Origin: Pseudomonadota bacterium
GTDB lineage: Bacteria > Pseudomonadota > Alphaproteobacteria > Acetobacterales > Acetobacteraceae
Reading direction: 5' to 3'
Length of the DNA: 51,897 bases
Assembly (NCBI GenBank): GCA_021818505.1
Contig: JAKADX010000030.1
Span: 1-51,897, forward strand
Shown here: positions 9,232 to 17,612 of the stretch, piece by piece
Numbering within the stretch: the stretch's first letter is position 1
Layout: every line of letters starts with the position of its first letter
Program-made: the position numbers and the translations under genes
The notes under the pieces: generated by a model
The model's input: only the letters and a program-made list of their open reading frames with translations
Database searches by the model: none
What the model was told of the DNA's origin: nothing

Positions 9232-10133
9232 GCGCCGCGCGCGTCGGCCACGTCGCGCAAGCCGTCACCGAACAGGTTGAAGCCGACCGAGGTGATGAAG
9301 ATGGCAATGCCGGGGATGGTCGCCACCCACCACTGATCCAGCAGCACCTGCCGCCCCGAGGCGACCATCGCCCCCCATTCCGGCGCCGGCGGCTGCGCGC
9401 CGAGGCCGAGGAAGCCGAGACCCGCGGCGGTGATGATGATGCCAGCCATGTCGAGCGTCAGCCGGATCACCACCGAAGGCAGACACAGCGGCAGGATCTG
9501 GCGGAACAGGATGGAGGCCCGCGACGCGCCTTGCAGCACCGCCGCCTGCACGAACTCGGCATCGCGCCGCGTCATCGTCTCGGCACGCGCAAGCCGTGCA
9601 TAGGGCGGCCAGGTGGTCAGCGCGATCGCGACGACCGCGTTGACGATGCCGGGGCCGAGGGCCGCGGCAAAGGCCAGCGCCAGCACCAGGCGCGGGAAGG
9701 CGAGAAAGATGTCGGTCAGCCGCATCAGCACGGCATCGACCGCGCCGCCGAAATAGCCGGCGGGCAGGCCGATGCCGAGCCCCACCGGCACCACGATCAG
9801 CCCGACCAGGGCGACGATGGTCAGCGTGATGCGCGCGCCGAACACGGTGCGCGCAAAGATGTCGCGCCCAAGCTCGTCGGTGCCGAACGGATGCGCCCAG
9901 GATGCGGGTTGCAGCCGATCCGTGAGCGATTGCAGCGTCGCTGCCTGCGGGTCCGCGATCAGCGGCGCGGCGATCGCGATCAGCACCAGTGCGAGCACGA
10001 TCAGCAGCCCGGCCATTGCCAGCCCGTTGCCGCCGAACGCAAGCGCCGCGCGATACCATCGGCCGATGCGCGCCTGCCGGCGGCTGGCGGGCACCGGGTC
10101 GAGCAGCCAGGCGCGAAGCCCCGCGCCGCTCAT
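9228..10133 (-). CDS. Peptide/nickel-type ABC importer permease (DppC/OppC-like)
   Basis: 301 residues with an N-terminal anchor helix (GLAMAGLLIVLALVLIAIAA), then HPFGTDELGRDIFARTVFGA, the hallmark of DppC-type permeases, and a five-helix permease core. The ATPase-contacting EAA loop is around FVQAAVLQGASRASILFRQI. The C-terminal segment WWVATIPGIAIFITSVGFNL is also family-typical. The start is the ATG at 10133 overlapping the stop of the DppB-like gene; the open frame extends to 10766 but only as a shadow of that gene. It forms the heterodimeric channel with the DppB-like subunit. Confidence 0.92.
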   Translation of the reverse strand: MSGAGLRAWLLDPVPASRRQARIGRWYRAALAFGGNGLAMAGLLIVLALVLIAIAAPLIADPQAATLQSLTDRLQPASWAHPFGTDELGRDIFARTVFGARITLTIVALVGLIVVPVGLGIGLPAGYFGGAVDAVLMRLTDIFLAFPRLVLALAFAAALGPGIVNAVVAIALTTWPPYARLARAETMTRRDAEFVQAAVLQGASRASILFRQILPLCLPSVVIRLTLDMAGIIITAAGLGFLGLGAQPPAPEWGAMVASGRQVLLDQWWVATIPGIAIFITSVGFNLFGDGLRDVADARGA

Positions 10134-11149
10134 GCGCGCGACCGCGCGCGCGGATCGACCAGCGGATACAGCAGGTCGGAGACAAGATTGAGCAGGATAT
10201 AGACGAACCCCACCAACATCGTGCCGCCGAGTACCGCGTTGAGGTCGGCGTTGAACAGCGAGTTTTTCATGTAGAGGCCCAGGCCCGGCCAGGAGAACAC
10301 CGTCTCGGTCAGCACGGCACCTTCCAGCAGGCTGCCGAAGGTCAGCGCGATCACGGTGATGAGCTGCACCCAGGCATTGCCGAGCGCATGGACCCAGACC
10401 ACCCGCGCCGGCCGCAGGCCCTTGGCCAGGGCCGCGAGGATGTATTCCTGGCGCAACTGGCCGAGCATGAAGCTGCGCGTCATGCGCGCGATGTAGGCGA
10501 GCGAGAGATAGCCGAGGATGGAAGCCGGCAGCACCAGATGCTGCACGGCATTGATGAACACGTCGCGGTTGCCGTCGAGCAACGCATCGACAGTGAGCAG
10601 GCCGGTGACGGTCGGCACCAGATCCTCGTAGCCGACATCGATGCGCCCCGGCCCGGCGACCCAGCCGAGCTTGGCGTAGAACAACAGCAACCCGACCAAC
10701 CCGAGCCAGAACACCGGCATGGAATAGCCGAACAGCGAGACGAGACGGATCAGGTGATCCGGCCACCGCCCGCGCTGGGTGGCCGACACCACGCCGAGCG
10801 GCACGCCGAGCGCGACCCCGATGAACAACGCCAGCAGCGCCAGCTCCAGCGTCGCCGGGAACACGTTGAGCATGTCCTGCAGCACCGGCTGGGAGGTGAT
10901 GACGGACGTGCCGAAATCGCCGTGCAGCACGCGGGTCAGATAGCGCCAGTACTGCACCGGCAGCGGCAGGTCGAGGCCGATTTCGGCCCGCACCCGCGCG
11001 TAGGTCTCGACCGACGCCTTCGGCCCGACGATCGCCAGTACCGGATCGATGGGAATGACGCGGCCAATGAAGAAGGTGACCATGGTGAGGCCGAGGAAGG
11101 TCAGCACCACGGAGAACAGCGTGCGCAGCACGCGGCGGACGGCGGACAT
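10130..11149 (-). CDS. Peptide/nickel-type ABC importer permease (DppB/OppB-like)
   Basis: 339 residues. The N-terminal helix (VVLTFLGLTMVTFFIGRVIP) leads into a periplasmic part with LPVQYWRYLTRVLHGDFGTS, the classic DppB signature. The core helices follow and the EAA loop is around EYILAALAKGLRPARVVWVH. The length is normal for the family (about 335-340). It is the first permease after the binding-protein gene, from which it is separated by about 150 bases containing a large inverted repeat. Its stop overlaps the next start (ATGA). It forms half of the inner-membrane channel. Confidence 0.93.
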   Translation of the reverse strand: MSAVRRVLRTLFSVVLTFLGLTMVTFFIGRVIPIDPVLAIVGPKASVETYARVRAEIGLDLPLPVQYWRYLTRVLHGDFGTSVITSQPVLQDMLNVFPATLELALLALFIGVALGVPLGVVSATQRGRWPDHLIRLVSLFGYSMPVFWLGLVGLLLFYAKLGWVAGPGRIDVGYEDLVPTVTGLLTVDALLDGNRDVFINAVQHLVLPASILGYLSLAYIARMTRSFMLGQLRQEYILAALAKGLRPARVVWVHALGNAWVQLITVIALTFGSLLEGAVLTETVFSWPGLGLYMKNSLFNADLNAVLGGTMLVGFVYILLNLVSDLLYPLVDPRARSRA

Positions 11150-11165
11150 CGTCAGTCCGGCAAGA

Positions 11166-11274
11166 CCCTCACCCCGGCCCTCTCCCGCGAGCGGGAGAGG
11201 CAGAAGTGCCGCCCTGTTGCTTTCCCTCTCCCGCTTGCGGGAGAGGGTGGCGAGCGGAGCGAGCCGGGTGAGGG
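11166..11274. repeat. Cruciform-forming intergenic repeat between importer genes
   Basis: Two perfect hairpins lie inside a larger imperfect inverted repeat. Hairpin 1 has arms CCTCTCCCGC/GCGGGAGAGG at 11179-11200 with a 2-base loop. Hairpin 2 has arms CCCTCTCCCGC/GCGGGAGAGGG at 11224-11247 with a 2-base loop. The outer arms are CCCTCACCCCGGC at 11166-11178 and GCCGGGTGAGGG at 11263-11274, differing by one base. The design resembles the short palindromic intergenic repeats scattered through many GC-rich proteobacterial genomes. Lying between the binding-protein gene and the permeases, the transcribed hairpins could stabilise the upstream mRNA and lower downstream expression; that role is inferred. 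Confidence 0.85.
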
Positions 11275-11300
11275 CGACACGCGCGCGATCTGCGGCCGCG

Positions 11301-12890
11301 TCAATGCTTCGCGGTCAGGCGGTAGAATGTCATGTCCTCGGTCAAACCGGCCTTGAAGCCGGTGACGTTGACGCGGGCGGCGACCGGCTGCGCGGTCTGG
11401 AACATCAGGATGAACGGGCCCTCATCCGTCACCTTGCGCTGCAGATCGGCATAGAGTGCGACACGCTTCTGCGTGTCCAGCTCCCGCGCGGCCGCCGCCG
11501 TCTCCTTGCTGATCTCGGGGATGTACCAGGAATTGCGCCAGGCGAGTGGCTTGGTGGCCGGCTTGTCGGAGTTGTCGGTGTTGCGGGCGAAGGAGTCGGC
11601 GTTGGTGTGCGGGTCGAAGTAGTCGGGTCCCCAGGACACCAGCACGAGCTGGTGTTTGCGCGCGCGGTAGGTGCCCAGCACCGCCTTCAGCTCCGCCGGA
11701 ACGATGCTGATCTTGATGCCACCTTCGCCCATCGTCTGTTGCAGCGACTGCGCGATCTCGGTGAACGGCGAGAAATTCGGCGCATCCAGCTTCATCTCGA
11801 AGCCGTTGGGATAGCCGGCTTCGGCCAGCAGCGCCTTGGCCTTCGCCACATCGAGCTTGAACGGGCGATAGTCGATCGCACCGAGGAAGCCTTGGGGCAC
11901 GAAGGTCTGGTACACGAAGAACCGCCCCTTGAGGAAGCTGCCCACCATGCCGTCGTAGTCCACAAGATATTTCAGCGCCTGCCGCACCTTCGGGTTCTTC
12001 AGCCGCTCGTCGGCGACGTTCATGCCGACATACCAGTTGTCCGAACCCGGGAACGATTCGACCTTGATATCCTTCTTGCCGGCGAGCGTGGCAAGCTGGT
12101 CGGGCGAGAGGTCGCGGGCGATATCGACGTCGCCCTTCTCCAGCAGCAGCAGTTGCGAGGCGGTCTCCGGCACGTGGCGGACGATGACGCGCTTGTTGGC
12201 CGGCGCCCCGAGGCGGAATTTCGGGTTCGCCTCCAGGATGACGCTCTCGTTGGGCTTCCACGCCACCAGCCGATAGGCGCCGGAAGCGGCGGAGTGCGAC
12301 TTCAGCCACGCATTGCCGAGGTCGCCGTTGGCCTCATGCGCCAGCGCCACCTTCTTCTCGACCACCGAGGCGACGATCGACGTCATCAGGTTCAGCACCA
12401 GCGACGGCGCGAGGTCGGCGGTGATGGTGAACTGCATGGTGTCCGGTGCGGTCACCTTCACCATCTGTTTCACGTTGTCCTTGGTCCAGCCGAGCTGCGT
12501 CAGCAGGAAGGCGGGCGTCTTGTCCATCAGGACGACGCGTTGCAGGGAGAAGGCAACGTCGTCGGCGGTCAGCGGATCGCCGTCCTGGAACACCTGGTGG
12601 GGCCGCAGCTTGAAGGTGAACACCTTGCCATCCGGGCTGATCGTCCAGCTCTCGGCCACGCCGCCGACCAGCTTGGAGGTGTCCTCGGCTTCGTAGCGCA
12701 GCAGCCGGTCGTAGATGTTGGTCGCGATCTCCTCGCCGGAAAGCTCGTAGTCCTCGCCGGGATCGAGACTGATGATATCGTCGATCTGCTTGGCGATGAC
12801 GATCGTGTCGGGTGGCGTCGCGGCGCGCACGGCCGGCGCCGCGGCAAGCATCGAGGCGGCAAAGGCCGCCAGCAGCATCCTGCGGGTCAT
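11301..12890 (-). CDS. Peptide/nickel-type ABC importer, periplasmic substrate-binding protein
   Basis: 529 residues of the SBP_bac_5 (DppA/OppA) family. The N-terminus is a signal peptide (MTRRMLLAAFAASMLAAAPA, then VRA before the cut). Family segments include LVGGVAESWTISPDGKVFTF and VRQALKYLVDY. It captures the ligand in the periplasm and delivers it to the DppBC-like channel. The start at 12890 is supported by GGAGGGAG five bases upstream; a TTG at 12920 lacks such a site and would bury the signal peptide. It is first in the operon, as is usual. The ligand is not identifiable, but the facing gene run with a hydroxyproline-type enolase-superfamily enzyme makes an amino-acid derivative or betaine worth considering. 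Confidence 0.93.
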   Translation of the reverse strand: MTRRMLLAAFAASMLAAAPAVRAATPPDTIVIAKQIDDIISLDPGEDYELSGEEIATNIYDRLLRYEAEDTSKLVGGVAESWTISPDGKVFTFKLRPHQVFQDGDPLTADDVAFSLQRVVLMDKTPAFLLTQLGWTKDNVKQMVKVTAPDTMQFTITADLAPSLVLNLMTSIVASVVEKKVALAHEANGDLGNAWLKSHSAASGAYRLVAWKPNESVILEANPKFRLGAPANKRVIVRHVPETASQLLLLEKGDVDIARDLSPDQLATLAGKKDIKVESFPGSDNWYVGMNVADERLKNPKVRQALKYLVDYDGMVGSFLKGRFFVYQTFVPQGFLGAIDYRPFKLDVAKAKALLAEAGYPNGFEMKLDAPNFSPFTEIAQSLQQTMGEGGIKISIVPAELKAVLGTYRARKHQLVLVSWGPDYFDPHTNADSFARNTDNSDKPATKPLAWRNSWYIPEISKETAAAARELDTQKRVALYADLQRKVTDEGPFILMFQTAQPVAARVNVTGFKAGLTEDMTFYRLTAKH

Positions 12891-12969
12891 CGACTCCCTC
12901 CGGTTCTCCCTGTCGGACAATTACGCCGCAGCGGCGGCGCGCTGGCAAGGCCCCATCGGCGGCCTTTCG

Positions 12970-15870
12970 TCAGGTCGCGACCCCCAGCTTGTGGCGCCAC
13001 GCCACTTCGATCGCCTCGGCCAGCACCCGCCGGCCCATCTCCAGCGAGTGCTTTTCCCGCACCAGCGCCTGCCCTGCCTGCGACATCGCCTGCCACAGCG
13101 CCGGGTCGCGGTAGGCGCGCAGGCAGGCGGCGGCGAGGCCGGCGGGGTCGTCGGCGACCAGCACCTCCCGCCCCTCGACCATATCCATCCCCTCGGCGCC
13201 GCAGGCGGTCGACACCACCGGCAGGCCGTAGGCCATCGCGGTCGAAATCTTGCCTTTGGTGCCGGCGCCGAAACGCAAGGGACAGACGAACACCCGCGCG
13301 GCGTCGAACACGTCGCGCAGATCCTCGATCATGCCGGTGACGACGACATGCGCGCCGGCCAGCGCCTGCACTTCCGGCCCCGGATTGGCGCCGGCGATGA
13401 TGAAGCGCGCGTCCGGCTCCTCGGCATGGATCAGCGGCAGCACCTGCTCGGCGAAGAACCGCGCCGCATCGACGTTCGGCGGATGGCGGTAGCCGCCGAG
13501 GAAGACGAAGTCGCGGCGGGCGTCGAAGCCGACGTCGGTGCCATGGAATTCGAACATGAACGGCCAGACAACGACCGGCGCATCTGGCGCGGCCGCCGCC
13601 AGCAGATCGCGCTCATAGGTCGAGTGTGTGATCGTGCAATCGACACGCCGGATCAGGTCCAGCTCCTTCGCCTTCATCCGCGCCGCGGCCTCGTGCGCCG
13701 CCGTGGTGCCGGCGATCGCGGCCTCACGTTCCAGACGCAGGAAGTGCAGGTCCATGGTGTGGAACAGCACCGGCGCCTGCGGGGCGAAGCGGCGCAGCGT
13801 CTCCAGCACCTGTTCCAGTACCGGAACGCGATAGACCAGGACCGCATCGAACAGCGCGCCATAACGGCGGATATAGAAGGAGAAATCAGTCTCGTACGGC
13901 GAGTATCCGCACTCCACGCCCATCGCCTGCAAGGCCGGCGTGTGCTCCGGCAGGAACAGGAAATTGTCCTGCGGCACAAAGTGCGGCTTGTAGCCGATAT
14001 CGCGGAACAGCCGCAGCGTCTGCGTCGTGGTCACCGAGCCGGCGTCCTGCTTCGGCGTGGGCGTGGTCGCATCGACGATCAGCGCACGGCGGCGCACGTC
14101 GCGCTCGCGCTCGAAATACGGCGCCTCGCCGTTGGCGCGGTGCGCGGCCAGCGTCTCGCGCCAGCGCAGGAACAGTTTTCCCGCATTGACGCGCTGGTAC
14201 GCCTTCACGCCGCTGGCGATGTCGGTGCCGGAGGTGCGGCCCTCGTAGTGGATGACGCGCGAGGTGGGCTGATACCACACCGCCCGCCCATGCGCCCGGA
14301 TGCGCAGGCAGAGATCGGAATCCTCGCAGTAGGCGGGGGCGAAGGCGGCGTCGAATCCGCCAAGTTCGCACCACAGATCGCGGGGAACCGCCACCGAGGC
14401 GGCGGAGACGTAGTCGGCCTCGCGCGCGTGGCAGTACTGCGGCCGGTTGGGATCGTCATTGCGGCCGTAGTTCCAGGCCGAGCCGTCGCGCCAGACGATC
14501 GCGCCGGCCTCCTGCAAGGCGCCGTCGGGATAGAGCAGTTTCGATCCGACCAGGCCCGCGCGCGGCAGATCGGCAAGTCCGTCGAGCAGCGCATCCAGCC
14601 AGCCCGGCAGGACACGCGTGTCGTTGTTGAGCAGCACGACGACGCGCCCGTGCGCCGCCGCGACCGCGTCGTTGCAACTGCGCAGGAAGCCGAGATTCGC
14701 CGCGTTGGTGCGCACGACGATGCCGTCGATCACGGGAAGCGTCGCGCCGGTCGCGTCGGGCGAGGCATCGTCGATCACGATCACCTCGGCGCTGTGCCGC
14801 GTTGCGTGGCCACGCAGGCTGTGCAGGCAGTTGAGCGTATAGGCAAGCTGGCCGTGGACCGGGATCACGATCGACGCGTCCGGCGCCACGGCGGGATCGT
14901 CGGTGGCACACAGACGGCACGGCAGTGCATTGATCTCCGCCACCGCGCCGGCTAGGTCGGGCGCGTCGGAGAGCAGCGCATGGCGGCGCAGGAACGCATC
15001 GCCCTCGCGCCCCGCCGCGATCACCGCGTCGTCCGGCCGGTGCTCGTACCAGGTCAGATCGGCAGGATCACGCTCCGGCGCCTGTGCCGCCGGCCAGGCA
15101 TGGGCGGTCCGTGGCACGTCGAATGCCGCGCTCGCGCTGCCCCCTGCTGCCGCCTGGCGCTGCACCTGCTCTCGTAGCCGCGTGGTTTCCGCCGCGAGGT
15201 CGATGGCGTGCTCGTCGAGAGCGACCAACCGCTCGACCAGCGAGACGGTGCGGCGGCGCAGTTCGCTCAGGCCCGGCTCCAGCGGCGGCAGGTCCGCGAG
15301 CGGTGAGAGCAGCACAGTACGCGCGACCCGCGTGGGCTGCGGCACGAGGCTCGCGGCCTCGAACACGCCGGTGGCGAGCGGCGGCACCGGCGCGTCGGAC
15401 GCCAGCAGCAGCGTCACCGCCGGCTCCGCCGCCGCGCTGCCATCCGCCAGCGCCACGATGCGCGCCTGAGCGAAGGCGTCCTCCACGATCACGCTGCCGG
15501 CGAGCAGGCGCTGGCGGAAGGCGGCGGCGTGACGGAACGCGGCGTCCAGAGTGGCCTGCGCGGGCGCCGCCGCCTCTGAGACCGCGACCGCCAGCACGCC
15601 GCCGGGCGCCAGCCGCCGGCGCAGCGTCGGCAGCGCCGCCGCCAGTTCGCCGCCGCGCAACGGCGCGAGCCACAGCAGCACCTCCGCAACCCCTGCTGTC
15701 TCGGCGTCCAGCAACCGCCGGGCCACCGCGGCGAGCAGCATATGTCCCTCGGCGATGCCCGGTCCCGCCTCGGCCACCGTGCGGTCACGGCACAGCGGCA
15801 GCACGAAGCGGTAGCGGTGCAGGGCCGCGTGCGGCTCGGCCTCGATCAGCGTCGGCGGGGCGTCGTTCAT
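12970..15870 (-). CDS. Multidomain glycosyltransferase (degenerate methyltransferase-like + GT2 + GT4)
   Basis: 966 residues in three parts. Residues 1 to about 300 look like a reduced SAM-methyltransferase fold: RYRFVLPLCRDRTVAEAGPG stands where VLDxGxGxG is expected, and RRRLAPGGVLAVAV matches the strand-5 region, but the SAM-binding acid is absent. About 330-560 is a GT2 domain (DASIVIPVHGQ, VIDDASPD, then LLNNDTRVLPGWL carrying the Asp-x-Thr metal site, and CEDSDLCLR). About 590-966 is a GT-B/GT4 domain (FLGGYRHPPNVDAARFFAEQ, PLRFGAGTKGKISTAMAYG). It probably adds two sugars to a surface polysaccharide. The start overlaps the stop of the epimerase gene upstream (ATGA), so it is coupled. 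A paralogous C-terminal half occurs in the protein at 39583-41655. Confidence 0.88.
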   Translation of the reverse strand: MNDAPPTLIEAEPHAALHRYRFVLPLCRDRTVAEAGPGIAEGHMLLAAVARRLLDAETAGVAEVLLWLAPLRGGELAAALPTLRRRLAPGGVLAVAVSEAAAPAQATLDAAFRHAAAFRQRLLAGSVIVEDAFAQARIVALADGSAAAEPAVTLLLASDAPVPPLATGVFEAASLVPQPTRVARTVLLSPLADLPPLEPGLSELRRRTVSLVERLVALDEHAIDLAAETTRLREQVQRQAAAGGSASAAFDVPRTAHAWPAAQAPERDPADLTWYEHRPDDAVIAAGREGDAFLRRHALLSDAPDLAGAVAEINALPCRLCATDDPAVAPDASIVIPVHGQLAYTLNCLHSLRGHATRHSAEVIVIDDASPDATGATLPVIDGIVVRTNAANLGFLRSCNDAVAAAHGRVVVLLNNDTRVLPGWLDALLDGLADLPRAGLVGSKLLYPDGALQEAGAIVWRDGSAWNYGRNDDPNRPQYCHAREADYVSAASVAVPRDLWCELGGFDAAFAPAYCEDSDLCLRIRAHGRAVWYQPTSRVIHYEGRTSGTDIASGVKAYQRVNAGKLFLRWRETLAAHRANGEAPYFERERDVRRRALIVDATTPTPKQDAGSVTTTQTLRLFRDIGYKPHFVPQDNFLFLPEHTPALQAMGVECGYSPYETDFSFYIRRYGALFDAVLVYRVPVLEQVLETLRRFAPQAPVLFHTMDLHFLRLEREAAIAGTTAAHEAAARMKAKELDLIRRVDCTITHSTYERDLLAAAAPDAPVVVWPFMFEFHGTDVGFDARRDFVFLGGYRHPPNVDAARFFAEQVLPLIHAEEPDARFIIAGANPGPEVQALAGAHVVVTGMIEDLRDVFDAARVFVCPLRFGAGTKGKISTAMAYGLPVVSTACGAEGMDMVEGREVLVADDPAGLAAACLRAYRDPALWQAMSQAGQALVREKHSLEMGRRVLAEAIEVAWRHKLGVAT

Positions 15871-16832
15871 CGCGCGCGTCGGGCGAGTTCGTGGTCGAGC
15901 ACGGCGCGCACCGTCTCCTCAAGCGCGATCGCCGGCCGCCAGTTGGTGCGCCGGCGCAGCTTGTGGTTGCTGCCGAGAATGACGCTCTCATCGGACGGCC
16001 GCAGCAGCGCCGGGTCCTGCGCGATCGTCAGGGCCATGCCGCCGAGCCGCTCGAACAGCGGGATCAGTTCGCCGATCCGCACCGCCGTGTCACCGCACAG
16101 ATTGTAGGCCTCGCCCGGCTCGCCACGCTCGGCGAGCAGCAGCAAGGCGGCGATCGTGTCGCGCACGTCCATGATCGGCCGGCGCGCGTCCAGATTGCCG
16201 ACGCGCAGCGTGCCGCCCTCGGCGCGGATGCGCGCGACGCGGGCGGCGAAGTCGGAGACGACGTCGTCGCGCTTGCCCGGCCCGGTGGTGTTGAAGATGC
16301 GCGCGCGGATGCAGCGGATGCGCCGGTTGCGCCAGTACTGGAAGGCCAGCAGGTCCTGCGCCACCTTGCTGACGCCGTAGGGATGCAGCGGCAGCAGCGG
16401 CGCCTCCTCGTCCAGCGGCACGCGCTCGGGCGTCATGCTCGCGCCGTATTCGGCCGAGGAACACGCCACCACGACCATCGGGTCGTAGCGTGCGTCCATT
16501 GTCTCGCGGACGTGCAGCACCGCCTCGAAGATGTTGACGGTGCCTTGCACGTTGGTGTCAAGCGTCAGGCGCGGCTCGGTCCAGGACAGCGTCGGCAGGC
16601 TCTGGGCGGCGAGGTGATGGATCACCGCCGGGCGATGGCGCGCGATGCAGTCGCGCACCGCCGGCCCGTCGCGCACGTCCAGCGGCACCATGACATGCGC
16701 GGGCGGCGTCGGCAGTTCCGAGGGCGGGCCGAACGCAGTGCCGACCACCGCGCCCGGCGGCGAGTCGCGCAGATGCGCCAGCAGGTGCGACCCGATCATC
16801 CCTGTCGCCCCGGTCACCAGCACCTGCGCCAT
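15867..16832 (-). CDS. NAD-dependent sugar epimerase/dehydratase, GDP-6-deoxy-mannose reductase (RMD)-like
   Basis: 321 residues, extended SDR. The cofactor motif is TGATGMIGSHL, the Ser is in SSAEYG, and PYGVSKVAQDLL carries the Tyr/Lys pair. HLAAQSLPTLSWTEP, IFNTTGPGK and DARRPIMDVRDT match the GDP-4-keto-6-deoxy-mannose reductase and GDP-mannose 4,6-dehydratase group. It most likely makes a GDP-deoxyhexose (rhamnose- or talose-like) donor for the glycosyltransferases nearby, though a related NDP-sugar epimerase is possible. No GDP-mannose dehydratase partner is in the window. The ATG has AGGA upstream. Its stop overlaps the glycosyltransferase start. Confidence 0.85.
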   Translation of the reverse strand: MAQVLVTGATGMIGSHLLAHLRDSPPGAVVGTAFGPPSELPTPPAHVMVPLDVRDGPAVRDCIARHRPAVIHHLAAQSLPTLSWTEPRLTLDTNVQGTVNIFEAVLHVRETMDARYDPMVVVACSSAEYGASMTPERVPLDEEAPLLPLHPYGVSKVAQDLLAFQYWRNRRIRCIRARIFNTTGPGKRDDVVSDFAARVARIRAEGGTLRVGNLDARRPIMDVRDTIAALLLLAERGEPGEAYNLCGDTAVRIGELIPLFERLGGMALTIAQDPALLRPSDESVILGSNHKLRRRTNWRPAIALEETVRAVLDHELARRAR

Positions 16833-17059
16833 CGTTCCGTCCTGTTCCGTCCGCCGCGTTCATAGCCGATGCGCCATCGGCGCGACACCATGCGTCAATT
16901 CCGCGTCTTTTCAACATGAAACACAAACAACCCGGAGACGGAAAAAAGTCGTTGCGTGTTTTGTTTGCCATGTATTGCGATTATGTTAGGAATTGGCGGC
17001 CGCTGGTCGCATTCGTTGCGCCAATCAGTTGCCAAATGTTGCGGGAAAGGGAACGGGTC
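16833..17059. promoter_or_regulatory. AT-richer divergent intergenic region
   Basis: About 225 bases between the minus-strand epimerase and the plus-strand DUF7024-like gene. The stretch 16905-17040 is markedly AT-richer than the rest of the window, with A- and T-runs such as GGAAAAAAG and GTTTTGTTTG, so promoters for both directions probably lie here. It contains TATTGCGA at 16973-16980, also seen ahead of the second polysaccharide locus. I cannot assign exact -35/-10 boxes. Confidence 0.45.
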
Positions 17060-17590
17060 GTGCTTGATTTCAGCCGCGTTCAGGATCGTGCCGCATCCGG
17101 CGGCCGGCGCGGCGGTGCCCTGGACTGCGAACCGGGCGTGGTACGGCTGTTCGGCGTCGCGGACCTCGGCGCGCGCGGGCAAATGTCCGGCTGGGGTGAG
17201 CCGGAGGATGGCCATGTCTGGAACGACGGGCCGCAGGCGACGCTGCTGATCGCGGTGCCGGCCCCGCCCTCGCGGCTGTTGCTGCTGCTCGGCGGCGAGC
17301 CGTATGTCTCCCGGCTGCGCCCGGCACAGGAGGTCACGCTGTTCGGCAACGGTTTGCGCATCGGCTTCTGGCGGCTCACCCAGCGCGCCGGCGCCACGCT
17401 GTCGGCGCCGCTGGAGCCGGAGTGGTGGCTGCGCCGCGGTGGGCGGGCGGTGATGCGGCTCGATCTGCACCTGCCCAACAGCGCCCGGCCGATCGACATC
17501 GCCGACGGGCCGGACGGACGCGAACTCGGCTTCTGCTTCCGCACCATCTGCCTGCGCCCGCTCGCCGACGAGGCGGACATGACGGCATGA
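17060..17590 (+). CDS. DUF7024-like small protein of polysaccharide locus
   Basis: 176 residues if the GTG at 17060 is the start, which has AAGGGAACGG just upstream; the frame opens at 16916 but the early part is AT-rich and low-complexity. The core GWGEPEDGHVWNDGPQATLL resembles the GWxxPExxGxWxxG-A-L beta-sandwich module found attached to glycosyltransferases and membrane glycan proteins (DUF7024-type; recognition is by motif only). There is no signal peptide or catalytic motif, so it may be an accessory or sugar-binding subunit. It starts a plus-strand series with the next three genes. A 15-base tandem duplication covers its stop codon. Confidence 0.65.
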   Translation: MLDFSRVQDRAASGGRRGGALDCEPGVVRLFGVADLGARGQMSGWGEPEDGHVWNDGPQATLLIAVPAPPSRLLLLLGGEPYVSRLRPAQEVTLFGNGLRIGFWRLTQRAGATLSAPLEPEWWLRRGGRAVMRLDLHLPNSARPIDIADGPDGRELGFCFRTICLRPLADEADMTA

Positions 17591-17607
17591 GACATGACGC
17601 CATGAGA
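17578..17607. repeat. 15-base tandem duplication over a stop codon
   Basis: CATGACGGCATGAGA (17578-17592) is followed directly by CATGACGCCATGAGA (17593-17607), 14 of 15 bases identical. The first copy contains the stop of the DUF7024-like gene and the second repeats it in the spacer before the next start. It looks like a small slippage duplication. Confidence 0.85.
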
Positions 17608-17612
17608 CGGGC

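Noticed and set aside
11049-13340. Open frame of 763 codons on the plus strand
   Set aside because: Antisense to the substrate-binding protein gene and parts of its neighbours; the binding-protein reading has a signal peptide and family motifs.
12772-14955. Open frame of 727 codons on the plus strand
   Set aside because: Antisense to the three-domain glycosyltransferase, which shows clear GT2 and GT4 motifs.
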